A stretch of DNA of 64,000 nucleotides, taken from positions 434,001 to 498,000 of the forward strand of contig MCFH01000001.1 in the NCBI GenBank assembly GCA_002104945.1. The letters run 5' to 3'. The notes under the pieces are model-generated. The model was not told where the DNA came from, searched no databases, and saw only the letters and a list, made by a program, of their open reading frames with translations. The DNA comes from Piromyces finnis. Lineage: Eukaryota; Neocallimastigomycota; Neocallimastigomycetes; Neocallimastigales; Neocallimastigaceae. Of this stretch, positions 22,601-33,838 are shown piece after piece. Each line of letters begins with the position of its first letter. Position 1 is the first letter of the stretch. The position numbers were made by a program, and so were the translations under genes.

Positions 22601-24256
22601 TTTTTCATTAAACACTTCACTAAATTCTAAATATTGGGTTGGTACGGAGACCAATTTATCTTTATTAATATCCTTTTCATTATTATTATTATTATTACTA
22701 CATGATTCATTATTATTATTACATGTTTCATTAATTTTCGTTACAATACATTTAACTTTTTTATTAAAACTAATATATTCCTCATCGCTATCATCTTCAT
22801 CATTAATGGTTCTAACAAGGCGGCCTTTAATATACTCCTTTTCTTCAGGGTTTTTTAAAGGGGCTGTAGAGACAGATTTTACTGTTTTAGTTAAACTTCG
22901 GTCAAGAACATCATGATCTAGCTGGCTTTTTTGAGACTTCTTTCTTTGCTTCCTTCTTCTTTTACCTTGGTTACAGTGTCTAGCACAATAACCGGAACTA
23001 AAAGCAATTTTCTTAGGATCATAAAAAGCTTCAGGATTATGCTTTTTGATCCAAGGTAACCCAAGAATAACATCAACTCCAGGAACCTTTAAGCTATACA
23101 GCTGAATAACTTCATAATGGTTCCTATATCTTAGCATACATTTCTCCGACTTTTCCCAGACTCTGGAAATTCCATCATTGACTCCGGAAACACGGAATGG
23201 GTCAATATTCTCAAATTTAATGCCAAGATCCTCAGCAATATCCGGGTTAATAAAATTTAACTCGGAACCAGAATCAATCAACACCTTGATTTTTGCTTCG
23301 GGGACCTCGTTAGTACTTAAATAAAAGTCAATAAAATTCAAATCATCTTTTTTGTCCATTACTCCTACTTTATAAATTTTTGGTTCAACAATCTTAGGAG
23401 TTTTTTCTTTAATTATTCTAAAAACCTTCTTGGGTTTTACTCTATTTGGACAATTAAATTTAAAATGTCCAGGTTTTTTACACAAAAAACAAACCCCCTT
23501 TCTCCTTTCTTCTTCAAACGTTCTTGGGCTCTCATCATAATTATTACTAGTTCCTTGAATATTTACATAACGTTTACGCTTCTTATCAGCACTAATTCTA
23601 AAAACGTCAACATCCATAGGATCATTAGCCCTTCTATTATTAAAATAAAACTCACTCAAAGAATTCCTTTTCATCATATCTTCAACTAATATTGTTGAGG
23701 ATATTAAATGTTCCATAGATGACGGGTTTGTTTCGACAAACGCCAATTTCTCTCTAAGTAATGGATTTAAACCTTTCAGAAACATATAGATCTTAGCACT
23801 TTCGTTAAAGTTGGAATTTTGGCTAACTCGTTGAAACTCGGTGATATAATCAACTACTTGACCAAGTTTTCTTTGTCTAATGTTATCGAGTTTACCGTTT
23901 GCAACAACAGTGTCATATCGATCACTACCGAAATTAGCTCTGAGGCGATCTATAAATTCATCATAATGGTTCAATACATTACTATTATTCCTCATAAGCG
24001 ATGATGCCCATTCCAGGGGTCTACCAGAGAAGTAGGAAATAACGAAATCAACCCGGACGCGATCTGTATTATACAGTGCCGGTCGAGTTCGAAATACCAA
24101 TTCTACTCTAGTTAAAAACCCATCTAAATCTCTATGTCTACCAGTAAACAACGGAGGAGCATTGATAATGTTCCCTGGATTTACTGTAGAACCACCACCT
24201 CTTTCTTCCATTTCTTCTAAATTTAAATTATCAAAAGTATTAATTAATTCCTCCAA
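19652..24256 (-). CDS. Element C2 Gag-Pol polyprotein
   Basis: A single intact frame of up to 1534 residues contains: Gag; a CCHC knuckle (CFLCKKPGHFKFNC); protease (VLIDSGSELNF); RT (YIDD); RNase H (VETDASNYAVG); an HHCC site (HHDSVAAGHFGIKK, CVTCC); integrase (SIDFIVDLP, IISDRGSQF, TDGQTERVN); and a C-terminal chromodomain-like segment (LSWKGFDKSTW). The frame opens at a TTG. The first ATG is 15 codons later, yet the residues before it (LI..F..LNLEE) are conserved with C1. Translation may therefore start at a non-AUG codon or after splicing of the leader; GTAAGA and TTAG signals lie just upstream. Confidence 0.94.
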   Translation of the reverse strand: MEELINTFDNLNLEEMEERGGGSTVNPGNIINAPPLFTGRHRDLDGFLTRVELVFRTRPALYNTDRVRVDFVISYFSGRPLEWASSLMRNNSNVLNHYDEFIDRLRANFGSDRYDTVVANGKLDNIRQRKLGQVVDYITEFQRVSQNSNFNESAKIYMFLKGLNPLLREKLAFVETNPSSMEHLISSTILVEDMMKRNSLSEFYFNNRRANDPMDVDVFRISADKKRKRYVNIQGTSNNYDESPRTFEEERRKGVCFLCKKPGHFKFNCPNRVKPKKVFRIIKEKTPKIVEPKIYKVGVMDKKDDLNFIDFYLSTNEVPEAKIKVLIDSGSELNFINPDIAEDLGIKFENIDPFRVSGVNDGISRVWEKSEKCMLRYRNHYEVIQLYSLKVPGVDVILGLPWIKKHNPEAFYDPKKIAFSSGYCARHCNQGKRRRKQRKKSQKSQLDHDVLDRSLTKTVKSVSTAPLKNPEEKEYIKGRLVRTINDEDDSDEEYISFNKKVKCIVTKINETCNNNNESCSNNNNNNEKDINKDKLVSVPTQYLEFSEVFNEKNCEVLPPHRPYDCEIKLKDDSTLFYGPLYPLTEVEREELKKYIDENLNKGFIRKSSSPAGAPILFVKKKDGSLRLCIDYRRLNDITIRNSYPLPLISDLLDRVKNAKIFTKLDLKSAYNLVRIKEGDEYKTAFRTRYGHFEYLVMPFGLKNAPATFQHFINDVLSDYLDDFVISYIDDILIYSNNIEEHHEHVKKVLKKLLENNLYVKLEKCEFDVKKTTFLGYVISKDGLQMDENKVKAILDWPVPKNVKEVQSFIGLCNYYRIFIKDFAKIANPLHKLTRKNVAFNWVKEDQDAFNLLKTLFTSAPILKHADSNKQFIVETDASNYAVGAILSQEFDGKLHPIAFLSKSLTSCQRNYPIYDKELLAIIVALEEWRHYLEGARHQFIIYTDHKNLTFPRKPEMLSQRQIRWNLFLSRFDFKLIYRAGKKSGKPDILSRRSDHLVNVINSDVSCLTISLHHSDNKPLIDSILSELKNDDLYNSIVQFKMNGSTSNAPIKNIDKVIMDGEGFLLFNNLIYVPKSLRTRVLELHHDSVAAGHFGIKKTVELISRNFWWPRFHSDVKSFIKSCVTCCKSKVPRHKPYGLLSPLDTPSRPWSDISIDFIVDLPKSRDMTTLMVVVDRFTKFAHAIPLRCLPTASIAADAFIANVFRLHGLPNSIISDRGSQFTSDFWSRLCDLLNINHSLSTANHPQTDGQTERVNGILEQYFRCFINKKQNNWVDLIPFAEFAYNNTLQQSINQSPFFANYGFHPKFSLEIPANDRPSRAEQRVIDMSENFKLLKGNLEKAKETYKKYADMKRISPPEFEVGKKVWLLKDSPRTNLKKKLAPQMLGPFEIIEKVSSLAFKLKLPKTMRCHPVFHVSLLEPYFENEFIDRSNSRKRNIHLNTDLIEKIPEKIEKMKSVNGETFYKLSWKGFDKSTWVSEDQIPDKQLIQEFERNSKKSKHKLDDSSMRIRKNKGGNLIKHRYQPFVIEIPSRKDSL

Positions 24257-24329
24257 CTCTAATACAAAAACACATAAAATTAAAATTAAATAAAATAACG
24301 AGGGTTTCTTACTATTATTTCAAGTAAGT

Positions 24330-24361
<32 letters not shown>

Positions 24362-24748
24362 CGTCTTCTAACAATAAGTTAATAAGTTATTACAGACTCT
24401 CTCTGTATAATTACAGTGTCGAACAAGTTATTAACTAATGTTAATTCCAAACTTCAGCCGTAGTAATAGTCCTTTTCAAATACGAATTATTCGGTGAAGC
24501 GTTCCGATTGATTAAAGTATTCTTGTAGTCCGGTAGAATATCCCAAAGTTCTTGATAATCTTCCTTAGGTAGCCTTAGCAAAATATTCAAAAATTTCTTC
24601 TATTTCTTCAAGTAGAGTTTTCCAAAAAGTTCTTATATTTCTTCTAGTAGAATTCTTCTATTTGTCCTAGTAGAATCTTCCCAAAAGTTCTTCTATTTCT
24701 TCTTGATACCCTAACGTATTCGTAACTATCTGTTTAGGTAATTGTTAT
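24257..24748 (-). other. Element C2 5' leader
   Basis: Leader with a T run (24333-24361) and imperfect repeats of TTCTTCTATTTCTTC type at about 24590-24710. The repeat units differ from the GGTAGCAACCAAGT array of A and C1. The bases next to the LTR (24738-24748) form the self-priming site. Confidence 0.65.
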
Positions 24749-25354
24749 TGTAAAGTCAGACACTAAACCGAATAGATTAGGATATCTAACCTATTACAAT
24801 AACACAAAAATTTGAAAAATAGAATAAAAAATTGTTTTATAAAATATCTTTTATTATAATAGAATTTTAATAATAACAATTACATCGATAAAATGATGAA
24901 AAATATCTTCTATTTATATTTTTCCTAAATACATTTATATTATATTATAGCTATTTATTTCTTATATATTATTATTTAAAATCTACACTAAAATCTTAAT
25001 TATTAATAAATATTTAAACTATAACTATTTTTAGTAAAATACAATTGGCAATTCAAATTAAGTACCATTTAATTTGAATATGTGCCCATGTATTATTGAT
25101 ATATTAATCATTTATTATTTATCTATTTCTATAAAAAAACAATACTAAAACTAGGGATTTAAATTGAGAATATTAATTTACTTGTTAAACATTAAAAATA
25201 AATTAATAATTTATTTTGTTTTAAACTTTAATTATTAATAAATAAATTATGTCTCATTTTCTTTTTCTGAATATAATTTGTGTAACTTAAACAATAATAC
25301 TTGTGGCTTAAGTTACATTAAAGATATCAAACAGAGGCGTTTGATGTCTTTACA
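24749..25354 (-). repeat. 5' LTR of element C2
   Basis: This 606-bp LTR looks identical to 19010-19615. In element sense it carries a TATAAATA box and GTAATTGTTAT about 27 bases further on, complementary to the bases just outside the LTR. Confidence 0.93.
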
Positions 25355-25359
25355 TTGAC

Positions 25360-26241
25360 TTCCTACGCGTCAAAAGTTAGACTTTGATACCATAATACTT
25401 TTGCGTTTAGGTATAGTTGAAACACGGGGAAACTAATTTGTTCAATTCTTTCATACTAACAAGAGTTAGCTATTATAAAGAATTAAACAATATTACTTCC
25501 TATTATCGAAAGATATTAACATTCGACTTTACCTACTTTATCGTAAAAGAGCTAAAGGAACTCTTAGATATTAGTTTATAACAAATTATATATTTGGTGG
25601 TCTAACACTATATAATTTGGCATATATTTTTAAATTATTTTAGTTAATAAATATAATTGAAGAAAACTTTTTTTAATAAAACATCTTTCTCTTTTTCTTT
25701 TACTTTTAATTCGTTCCATTAAAAAAAAAAAAAAAAAAAAATATTTTTTATTGGAGGCTTTGTTTAATTTAATATTGATAATTGAAATATTTTTTTCTTA
25801 TCAATTTTGAGTTAAACAAATTATATTTCAGCAATAGACAGGCCTTATTGATTTATCAACAGGGGCATATTAGGGGTAATAGTAAGAACCTGAAGCGCGT
25901 GACGGAACTTAGATCGCGTGAATAGGGCGACGGAAACATCTATTATCGGACGAAAGACCCTTAATCAATAGTCTATTAAATATAATTTGGTCGGTAACTC
26001 AATTTGATAATAACAATATTAAATTTTCTTTCTTTAATTTTCTTAAAAATATTATTTTCTTTGTATTCTAATTATAACTTAAATCAATTCAAAATTCATA
26101 ATTCCAAGACATTTTTTTAAAAAAAAAAAAAAAAAAAACAAGTATAATCTCAAGTTTAAGTGGTAGTCTAAGCTTCCTAAATCAATTAACAATAATCAAA
26201 AGTCAAAGTCAAATAATCTAAGCTTCTAATAATAAGTCAAA
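25360..26241 (+). other. Element E leader, second part: conserved RNA domains 1 and 2
   Basis: Domain 1 (about 25388-25635) aligns with leaders of D and F. Domain 2 (about 25810-25998) aligns with F at roughly 80% by eye over about 185 bases. Domain 2 is closed by AATAGAC (25833-25839) and GTCTATT (25971-25977). It holds a hairpin CGCG/CGCG (25896-25899, 25915-25918) whose 15-base loop is identical in F, and a helix AGGG/CCCT (25924-25927, 25958-25961). One pair in each helix changes from G-C to A-U in F. The order and spacing relative to gag are the same in F. Two A runs (25720-25740 and 26119-26138) lie outside the domains. Confidence 0.75.
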
Positions 26242-29200
26242 ATGGATGAAATTAATCAAAACATCTTTGACAATGCTGCTCTGAAGGATGGATTTGCTGG
26301 GGATAAAAGATTTCTAAAAGGATTCCTGGCCAAGATAGAATTAGTATTTCTTCTTTACCCTGAGAGATACCAAAATGATGAAACGAAAATTTTATACATT
26401 ATCTCTCGCTTGTATGGAAATGCCTTGAATTGGGCAGCTACCTTAATCGAAAATCATGATCAATGCCTCCTAAACTACGATGCTTTTGTCAGTAGATTAA
26501 AAACCTTCTATGGGAACAATGATGAAGTTTTCTTTGCTAACCAAATGCTTAAGAGGGTTAGACAGAAGAATATCGGCCGTGCCAACGATTACATCATGGA
26601 ATTTAATAAATATGCAGATGTTTCCTCTTGGAATGAAGAAGCCAAGATGGATGCTTTTTTGGCAGGTTTGGTCGACCAAGTTGCTTCACGTATTATTGAG
26701 ATGTTTCCCGGACCAAAGAATCTTTCTTCTATGCAAACTATTGCTTCTAGGATTGATTCAAGACTCGCCGTTAACAAAAAATTCTTTGGTCATAGCAATT
26801 CTGAAAACTATAAATCTAGAAGAAATAATAATTTCCCGAAGAAAAGCAATAATAATTCTAATAAAAATAAGTTTCATGGACCTTTAAGCAAAGCTGAAAA
26901 GGACAGAAGAAGAAAAAATAACTTATGTATGTACTGTGGCTCTTCCGATCATTCACTTGATAATTGTCCTTTAAAGCAAAAGAAGGATAAATCTTCGAAT
27001 ACTTCCTTTATGTCCATTCCAACTAAACCAATTCGTCCAAGTCAAAGAACTATTGAAAATTCAGACTTTGTTGCAAACTTCAAAATTTCCTTTGAAAATT
27101 CCGTCCAAATTCTTATTGATTCAGGTTCAAAACTTAATCTAATTGATCGTGCTTATTGTGAAGAGAACTCCATCCCTTATTACGATCATTGTGATCTTCC
27201 AAAAATTATTGGCATTGGTGGTAATCAGGCAATTTTCGGTATAACTCCACCTCTCAATCTCAAATATAAAGATCACGTTTGCAAAACTGACTTCTACGTC
27301 ACAAACCTCCCAAGGTATTGTTGTATACTTGGTCTTGACTGGTTGATACTTCATAATCCAAGCATCGATTTTTCAACAAAGGATATAACTTTCAATTCTA
27401 ACTATTGTTATTCTCATTGTGTTTCTATTTCTGGTGATTCATTACACTCTTATTCTACATTTACTTCTAATGAAACTGCTTTCCCTATATTTTCAGTACA
27501 ATCTCGTAATTCAATTGACCCTTCCTTGAATAATTCTAATACTCAAACAGCACTTCCTATTTTCGTTTCTTCTAACGAAGAACCCAAGAAATCCGTTAAT
27601 TCTTTTGTTTCAATCTCGAATACTAGTGCTGATTCTATTAATTCTATATCCAATGACACCAATGTAGATCAAAATCCCGACACTCTTAAATCTTCTACAA
27701 AATCTGTATTCCTACCTAAAGAACTTGATGAATTTCAAGATGTTTTTAATGAAATATCAGCTAATAAGCTACCTCCTCACCGTCCGTATGATTGCGAGAT
27801 TAAACTAAAAGAAAATTCCAAACTTTTTTATGGCCCAATTTATCCTCTAACTGAAACTGAGTCTAACGCTTTAGAGGAATATATCAAAGAAAACCTTAGT
27901 AAGGGCTTTATCAGAAAGTCTAAATCACCTGCCGGTGCTCCTGTTCTATTCGTCCCTAAGAAAAATGGTCAACTTCGGATGTGTGTTGACTATCGGCAAT
28001 TAAATTCAATCACTATACGAGACTCTTATCCGCTTCCATTAATTCAAGATATGTTAGAACACCTCGGAAAAGGAAAAATATTTTCTAAATTGGATCTTCG
28101 TTCAGCTTATAACTTAGTCAGAATTAAAAGCGGTGACGAATACAAAACTGCTTTCACCTGTAAGCTGGGTCATTTCGAATATTGTGTCATGCCTTTTGGG
28201 TTGAAAAATGCTCCTGCGGTTTTTCAACATTTCATCAATGACGTTCTAGAAGAAGTTCTCGGAAAATTTGCTTTCTCTTATATTGATGATATAATCATTT
28301 TTTCCCAAGATTACGAAAGCCATGTAAAACATGTTAAAACCGTCTTAAAACTCTTAAGATCTGCTGGCCTCTATGCAAAGCTCGAAAAATGTGAATTTTT
28401 CGTTCCGTTTATTGATTTTTTAGGTCATAGAATTTCCGCCGATGGTATCCATATGGATCCTAACAAAGTTTCTTCTATTTTAAATTGGCCTACACCCTCC
28501 AATGTTAAAGAAGTTCAATCTTTTCTTGGTCTCGCTAATTATTATAGACGATTTATTCCAAACTTCGCAAAAATTGCTCATCCATTACATAAACTCTTAA
28601 AGAAGAATGTTAAATTTTTATGGACCAATGAAGCACAAGTCGCTTTTGACACTCTTAAGTCACTATTTGTCTCTGCTCCTGTTCTTATTTTTCCTAATCG
28701 AGATCTACCATTTATTGTCGAGACCGACTCAAGTAATTTTGCTATAGGAGCAATCCTCTCTCAAGTTTCTCCTAGTGATAATATGACTCATCCGGTTGCT
28801 TTCTTTTCCCGTTCACTTACTGGTCCTGAACGAAATTATCCTATTTACGACAAAGAACTCCTCGCTATTGTCGCAGCTCTGGAAACTTGGCGTCACCTTC
28901 TCAAAGGTTCTACTTCTACTTTTAAAATATACTCGGATCATAGAAATCTCCTTTACCAAAAGAAACCAGAAAAGATGTCTCAACGTCTTGTCCGCTGGGC
29001 TCTATTTCTTTCTGAATTTAACTTTGTTATTATTTACCGTTCTGGCTCTTCTAACAGTAAACCTGATGCTCTTTCCCGTCGTTCTGATTATGCCGCTAAT
29101 TCAAATCCTTCATCCGATATTCCTTTCAATGTTTTACGTCCTGAAAATTTTTGTGCTATTGTAACTTCAGTGTCTACCATAAGTGATTCTTTCCTCTCCG

Positions 29201-30600
29201 AATACAATAACGATGAACTCTATAATAAAATTTGTGATTACCTCGATTGTAGGAAGCCTCCAATTCCTCACCCCCAAATCGACAAATTTTCTCTAAGTAA
29301 TAGCTTTCTCCTTTTTGCTGATCGCATTTACGTTCCTTCCAAATGCCGCCTCTCTATTCTTAAACTTTGTCATGATTCTCCTTCCGCTGGTCACTTTGGC
29401 ATTAAAAGAACTATTTCTCTTATTTCTAGAGATTTTTGGTGGCCTTCACTTACAACCGATGTTAAAAACTACGTTCGCTCTTGTGAAACCTGTTGCCGTT
29501 CAAAAAATTCCCATCATAAACCTTACGGTCTCCTTAACCCCCTTGAAATAGCCGATCGACCTTGGTCTTCTATTTCAATGGATTTTGTTACTGATCTTCC
29601 TTCTTCATCTGGTTACACTTGTATTCTGGTAACTATCGATCGTCTTACTAAAATGATTCATCTTATCCCATTTAAAGGTATTCCTTCTGCATCAGAAACA
29701 GCTTCCGCTTTCATTGATAATATATTTCGTCTTCATGGGTTACCTTCTTCTATTATAACTGATAGAGGTTCTCAATTTACCTCCAAATTTTTCCAATCTA
29801 TTTGTTCTTCCCTTTTTATTGATCTTAAGTTTTCTTCTCCATTCCATCATCAATCAAATGGTCAGACGGAGAGGGTAAACTCCGTTATTGAACAATACTT
29901 AAGATGCTTCTCAAACTATAAAGGGTCCGATTGGAAAAATTTTCTTAGTCTTGCTGAATTCAGTTATAATAATTCAGTTCAAGAATCATCAAAAATTTCA
30001 CCATTCTTTGCAAACTACGGTTTCCATCCAAGACATTCACCAATTATTCCAGACCAATCAAATGTTCCAAGAGCAGAAGAATATACAAAAGATTTTAAGT
30101 CCTTGATTAATACTCTTAAAGAAAACTTAAAAGCTGCTATCGAGTCCCAAAAGAAGTATGCTGATAAACTCAGGAAAGACGCACCAAAATTCATTGTTGG
30201 AGATATGGTTTGGTTAGATAGTTCTTTAATTATACACAAAGGAAACAAAAAATTCAAACCAAGAAAACTCGGTCCATTTAAAATTTCAAAGAAAATCTCT
30301 GATGTTTCATTTAAACTTAACCTTCCGAAGTCAATAAAAATACATCCTGTTGTCCACGTCTCCAATCTCGAACCATATTTCAAGGATAAATTCGAAAGAT
30401 CACAACATCCACCGCCACCCATCATTGTTGACAACGAAGAAGAGTATGAAGTTGAAGAAATTCTAGATAAAAGGAAACATTACGGAAAAACTCAATATTT
30501 GATAAAATGGAAAGGATACTCTATCAACGAGGCTTCATGGGAACCTGAAGAAAATCTCAATTGTGAAGAATTACTCAAGAAATTTAATGAAAACAAATGA
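26242..30600 (+). CDS. Element E Gag-Pol polyprotein with chromodomain
   Basis: An intact 1452-residue frame starts at an ATG. It carries: Gag ([17 protein letters not shown], shared with D); a CCHC knuckle ([14 protein letters not shown]) near residue 228; protease ([13 protein letters not shown]) near 290; RT with YIDD near 680; RNase H ([11 protein letters not shown]); HHCC near 1040-1080; integrase D,D,E ([27 protein letters not shown]); and a chromodomain ([27 protein letters not shown]) near 1400-1445. It is the same lineage as D but clearly diverged. No frameshift or stop is present, so it may be functional apart from the leader insertion. Confidence 0.96.
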   Translation: MDEINQNIFDNAALKDGFAGDKRFLKGFLAKIELVFLLYPERYQNDETKILYIISRLYGNALNWAATLIENHDQCLLNYDAFVSRLKTFYGNNDEVFFANQMLKRVRQKNIGRANDYIMEFNKYADVSSWNEEAKMDAFLAGLVDQVASRIIEMFPGPKNLSSMQTIASRIDSRLAVNKKFFGHSNSENYKSRRNNNFPKKSNNNSNKNKFHGPLSKAEKDRRRKNNLCMYCGSSDHSLDNCPLKQKKDKSSNTSFMSIPTKPIRPSQRTIENSDFVANFKISFENSVQILIDSGSKLNLIDRAYCEENSIPYYDHCDLPKIIGIGGNQAIFGITPPLNLKYKDHVCKTDFYVTNLPRYCCILGLDWLILHNPSIDFSTKDITFNSNYCYSHCVSISGDSLHSYSTFTSNETAFPIFSVQSRNSIDPSLNNSNTQTALPIFVSSNEEPKKSVNSFVSISNTSADSINSISNDTNVDQNPDTLKSSTKSVFLPKELDEFQDVFNEISANKLPPHRPYDCEIKLKENSKLFYGPIYPLTETESNALEEYIKENLSKGFIRKSKSPAGAPVLFVPKKNGQLRMCVDYRQLNSITIRDSYPLPLIQDMLEHLGKGKIFSKLDLRSAYNLVRIKSGDEYKTAFTCKLGHFEYCVMPFGLKNAPAVFQHFINDVLEEVLGKFAFSYIDDIIIFSQDYESHVKHVKTVLKLLRSAGLYAKLEKCEFFVPFIDFLGHRISADGIHMDPNKVSSILNWPTPSNVKEVQSFLGLANYYRRFIPNFAKIAHPLHKLLKKNVKFLWTNEAQVAFDTLKSLFVSAPVLIFPNRDLPFIVETDSSNFAIGAILSQVSPSDNMTHPVAFFSRSLTGPERNYPIYDKELLAIVAALETWRHLLKGSTSTFKIYSDHRNLLYQKKPEKMSQRLVRWALFLSEFNFVIIYRSGSSNSKPDALSRRSDYAANSNPSSDIPFNVLRPENFCAIVTSVSTISDSFLSEYNNDELYNKICDYLDCRKPPIPHPQIDKFSLSNSFLLFADRIYVPSKCRLSILKLCHDSPSAGHFGIKRTISLISRDFWWPSLTTDVKNYVRSCETCCRSKNSHHKPYGLLNPLEIADRPWSSISMDFVTDLPSSSGYTCILVTIDRLTKMIHLIPFKGIPSASETASAFIDNIFRLHGLPSSIITDRGSQFTSKFFQSICSSLFIDLKFSSPFHHQSNGQTERVNSVIEQYLRCFSNYKGSDWKNFLSLAEFSYNNSVQESSKISPFFANYGFHPRHSPIIPDQSNVPRAEEYTKDFKSLINTLKENLKAAIESQKKYADKLRKDAPKFIVGDMVWLDSSLIIHKGNKKFKPRKLGPFKISKKISDVSFKLNLPKSIKIHPVVHVSNLEPYFKDKFERSQHPPPPIIVDNEEEYEVEEILDKRKHYGKTQYLIKWKGYSINEASWEPEENLNCEELLKKFNENK

Positions 30601-30853
30601 AATATCAAACCTTTAATTTATATTTATAATTGATTTTAATTTTTTTTTTTTGTAAATGAAAAAGAGAAGAGAGATTAAAAAATTAAATTATTTCTTAATT
30701 TTAGTTTAAGTATATTAAAATATATTTTCATGTAATTAAAATCTTATAATGCAAAAAAAAAAAAAAAAAAAAAAAATTCACTCAATTAAATATTTAATAA
30801 ATTAGTCTAGTTCTTTTCGATTCGTCTGGTATCCGAATCCTCGAGGAGGGCCA
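30601..30853 (+). other. Element E 3' untranslated region
   Basis: AT-rich, with an A run (30753-30776), a short conserved hairpin shared with D (ATTCG/CGAAT) and a GAGGAGGGCCA polypurine tract directly before the 3' LTR. No gene. Confidence 0.6.
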
Positions 30854-31281
30854 TGTAACGAATCATAGAAATAAAGAAATTGTCTTAGTGGTTAGTAACT
30901 AAGACTTTGGTCCGAATGTCTTGAGTTCGAGACTTCTAAATTATTTTTTTTTTATTTTTATTTTAATTTTTTTATTTTGATTTTTTATCAACTCGAAATT
31001 CTTTGATTGGTTAAGAAATTTAAGTTGTAAAAAATCTTTTAGATTAATTTTAAAAATTTTTGTATAAATACGAGTGGATTTTTCTAAATTTAAAAAAAAT
31101 TGAGTTTTTATTAATTAATAAATTATTGTTAAACACTAACCTATTAAGTTAAAATTTGTGTGTTTTTAATAATAATTTTAAATATTAATAATTAACAGTA
31201 AGATAAAAGTGTTTTATATTTACTAAGTTATTTTAGTAAATTGTTATAAATTTTTTATTGTTAAGAACACATTTCTTTACA
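30854..31281 (+). repeat. 3' LTR of element E
   Basis: This 428-bp LTR pairs with 18195-18622. At about 31061 it reads TGTATAAATA where the 5' LTR reads TATATAAATA. Confidence 0.93.
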
Positions 31282-33233
31282 CCTTCCAATAAAATTCCTT
31301 CTTTAGCCTATGATAGGTCTTGTATATACCTTCATGTCCGATAGAATGAGCGGCTTCAATTAGTCTGAATTTTTCTTCGTCATCATCTATAATTCTTCTT
31401 AGTTTCCCATTACTCTTGTAGTATTGTATTCCATCCATAGTTATAAGTTTCCTATTAATAAAATCATTTATATTTTTATATTGATTATTATTCTCACTTA
31501 TTTTATTATTAGTAGTAGTATTACTATTGTTCTCCACGATCACGTTGATTGTTTGTTTGTTATGACTTGGTCTTGGTGCTAACTGACTTTCTTCCTTACT
31601 GGTCAATCTTGATAGAGCGTCAGCTATTACATTCTTCTTTCCTTCTTCGTACAACACTTTGATTTTTAATATACTAAACGTAGTGACCCATTTAAGATGT
31701 CGATTATTGGTTGGTTCGCTATTATTAATCAATCCAACTAGCGGTTTATGGTCGGTGATTAATTCAGTTTCCAACGTATTTCCTACTATATAATGCTTGA
31801 ATTTCCTAGAACAATAATATGCAGCTGTCCCTTCTAAATCTGTTACACTATAGTTTTCTTCTGATTTATTCAGTGTCCTACTTACAAAGTGTAGTGGTTT
31901 CTCCATTCCATCTTCATCTATTTGTAAAATCACTCCACCTATCCCATTACGTGATGCATCTGTTCTAATCTTGAATGGTTTATCAAAATCCGGTGGCATT
32001 AATATCGGAGCTTCTATTAGTCTTAATTTTAAGATTTCAAATGAATTATTCGCCTCTGGACTCCATTTGAACTCTTCGTCTTTCTTTAATAACTTAAATA
32101 ATGGTTTAGTATATTGTGCAAATTTATCAATAAATTTTCGGTAGTAACTTACAGCCCCTAAAAACGAACGCAATTGAGAAACATTTTTCGGTGGTAGCCA
32201 GTTCATGATTACCTGCGTTTTCCCCGGAATTGGTTTAATTCCTTCTTTAGATAATACATGGCCTAGCAATTCTACTTCTTCTTGAAAGAAGTGACACTTC
32301 TCAATGTTGATTCTTAAACCGTTTTCCCTTAGTATTTTAAAAACCTTTGATAAATCTCTAATATGTTCTTCCATTGTATTGGAAAAGACTATCAAATCAT
32401 CAATATAAATAAAGACACACTTCCCAATAAGGTCGAAGAAAATCCTGTTCATTTCTCTCTGGAAGGTAGCTGGGGCATTACATAACCCGAAAGGCATTAC
32501 CTTGAAATTATAGTTTCCATATATAGTGGTAAAACATGTAAGATCTTCATCCTCAGGATACATCGGAACTTGGTGGTAACCCGAAAACAAATCCATAGTA
32601 GTCAAAACAGCTTTCTTACCTACGTAGCACAGTATGTCATCAATTAGTGGTAGAGCATAGGAATCCTTTATTGTACATTCATTTAAGCGTCGATAATCCA
32701 CACACATTCGGTATTTTCCATTTTTCTTAGGCACTAAGACTACAGGCGACGACCACGATGAATGGGATGGTTCAATTAATTTATTCTTAATCAGCTTGGT
32801 TAACTCCTCTTTCAATGCGTCTGCTTGCACTTTTGATAGCCTATATGCTCGTTGTTTAAAAGGAAACGAGTTTGGCTTCAACCTGATACGATGAGGTAGT
32901 AATTTTGTTCTACTCAGATCGTCAGTTTTAACAGCGATAACATGATTAAATTTATCAAATAGCTTTCTTACTACATCTCTAATATCTTTCGGAATTTTAT
33001 TCACAATATTATTAATAATATTTTCTTTTGTTTCTAACGTTCCTTCTTTTCCTTCATTCTGGGTAGACATCGCTACTGTTATTAACATTGGTATTTCTTC
33101 TATAGTTTCCTCATCTGAATCCTCCCCTTTAGATTCCTGGAGATTTACATCATAATGGAGGTCTGCAATTTTCATGGGAGAATTGTTTTTATCAATGTAG
33201 TATAAATTATCATCCACAAAATTTAAACTAAAA
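31282..33233 (-). pseudogene. Element B Pol, middle piece: RT and RNase H
   Basis: This piece carries RT with YIDD (FIYIDDLIVFSN), the FGLCNAPATFQ motif, RNase H (RTDASRNGIGG) and the start of the integrase zinc site (HSIGHEG). It ends where E inserted. The reading frame opens artificially inside the C1 LTR at 33310; those first about 25 codons are LTR sequence, not Pol. Upstream it joins 39474-40607 across C1. Confidence 0.92.
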
Positions 33234-33838
33234 TGTAAAGATATCAAACGCCTCTGTTTGATATCTTTAATGTAACTTAAGCCACAAGTATTATTGTTTA
33301 AGTTACACAAATTATATTCAGAAAAAGAAAATGAGACATAATTTATTTATTAATAATTAAAGTTTAAAACAAAATAAATTATTAGTTTATTTTTAATGTT
33401 TAACAAGTAAATTAATATTCTCAATTTAAATCCCTAGTTTTAGTATTGTTTTTTCATAGAAATAAATAAATAATAAATGATTAATATATCAATAATACAT
33501 GGGCACATATTCAAATTGAATAGTACTTAATTTGAATTGCCAATTGTATTTTACTAAAAATAGTTATAGTTTAAATATTTATTAATAATTAAGATTTTAG
33601 TGTAGATTTTAAATAATAATATATAAGAAATAAATAGTTATAATATAATATAAATGTATTTAGGAAAAATATAAATAGAAGATATTTTTCATCATTTTAT
33701 CGATGTAATTGTTATTATTAAAATTCTATTATAATAAAAGATATTTTTAAATAAAACAATTTTTTATTTTTATTTTAAATTTAGTGTTATTGTAATAGAA
33801 TAGATATCCTAATCTATTCTTTCTGTGTCGCCATTACA
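33234..33838 (+). repeat. 5' LTR of element C1
   Basis: This 605-bp LTR has TGTAAAG...CCATTACA ends. TATAAATA (33670-33677) is followed 27 bases later by GTAATTGTTAT (33705-33715). That 11-mer is exactly complementary to ATAACAATTAC at 33839-33849, directly after the LTR. This is the Tf1-type self-priming layout. Confidence 0.93.

Larger units (their letters stand above)
19010..25354 (-). mobile_element. Element C2: intact Ty3/Gypsy retrotransposon nested in E
   Basis: Two 606-bp LTRs (19010-19615 and 24749-25354) share diagnostic differences from A/C1, such as TGTAAAGTCAGACAC at the plus-strand start. TTGAC flanks both sides (19005-19009 and 25355-25359). The minus-strand Gag-Pol frame of 1534 residues is intact. 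C2 is a diverged sister of A and C1. It is the innermost and so one of the youngest insertions of the nest (B, then E, then C2). Confidence 0.95.
18195..31281 (+). mobile_element. Element E: Tf1-like Ty3/Gypsy retrotransposon carrying nested C2
   Basis: Two 428-bp LTRs (18195-18622 and 30854-31281) with TGTAACG...CTTTACA ends are flanked by CCTTC on both sides (18190-18194 and 31282-31286). The single 1452-residue Gag-Pol frame (26242-30600) is intact. Element C2 (19010-25354) is inserted in the untranslated leader, duplicating TTGAC. The LTRs differ by at least one base near the TATA box (TTTATATAAATA at 18401 against TTTGTATAAATA at 31061). E is younger than B and older than C2. Confidence 0.94.

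Noticed and set aside
25833-25977. Leader domain 2 as a hammerhead or HDV-type ribozyme
   Set aside because: I looked for the CTGATGA/GAAA hammerhead core and an HDV-like GGCCGGC start and found neither in either copy.
31277-33310. Reading the whole 677-residue frame as one protein starting MCNLNN
   Set aside because: The first about 25 codons and the last codon are LTR sequence of C1 and E. Only 31282-33233 belongs to element B Pol.
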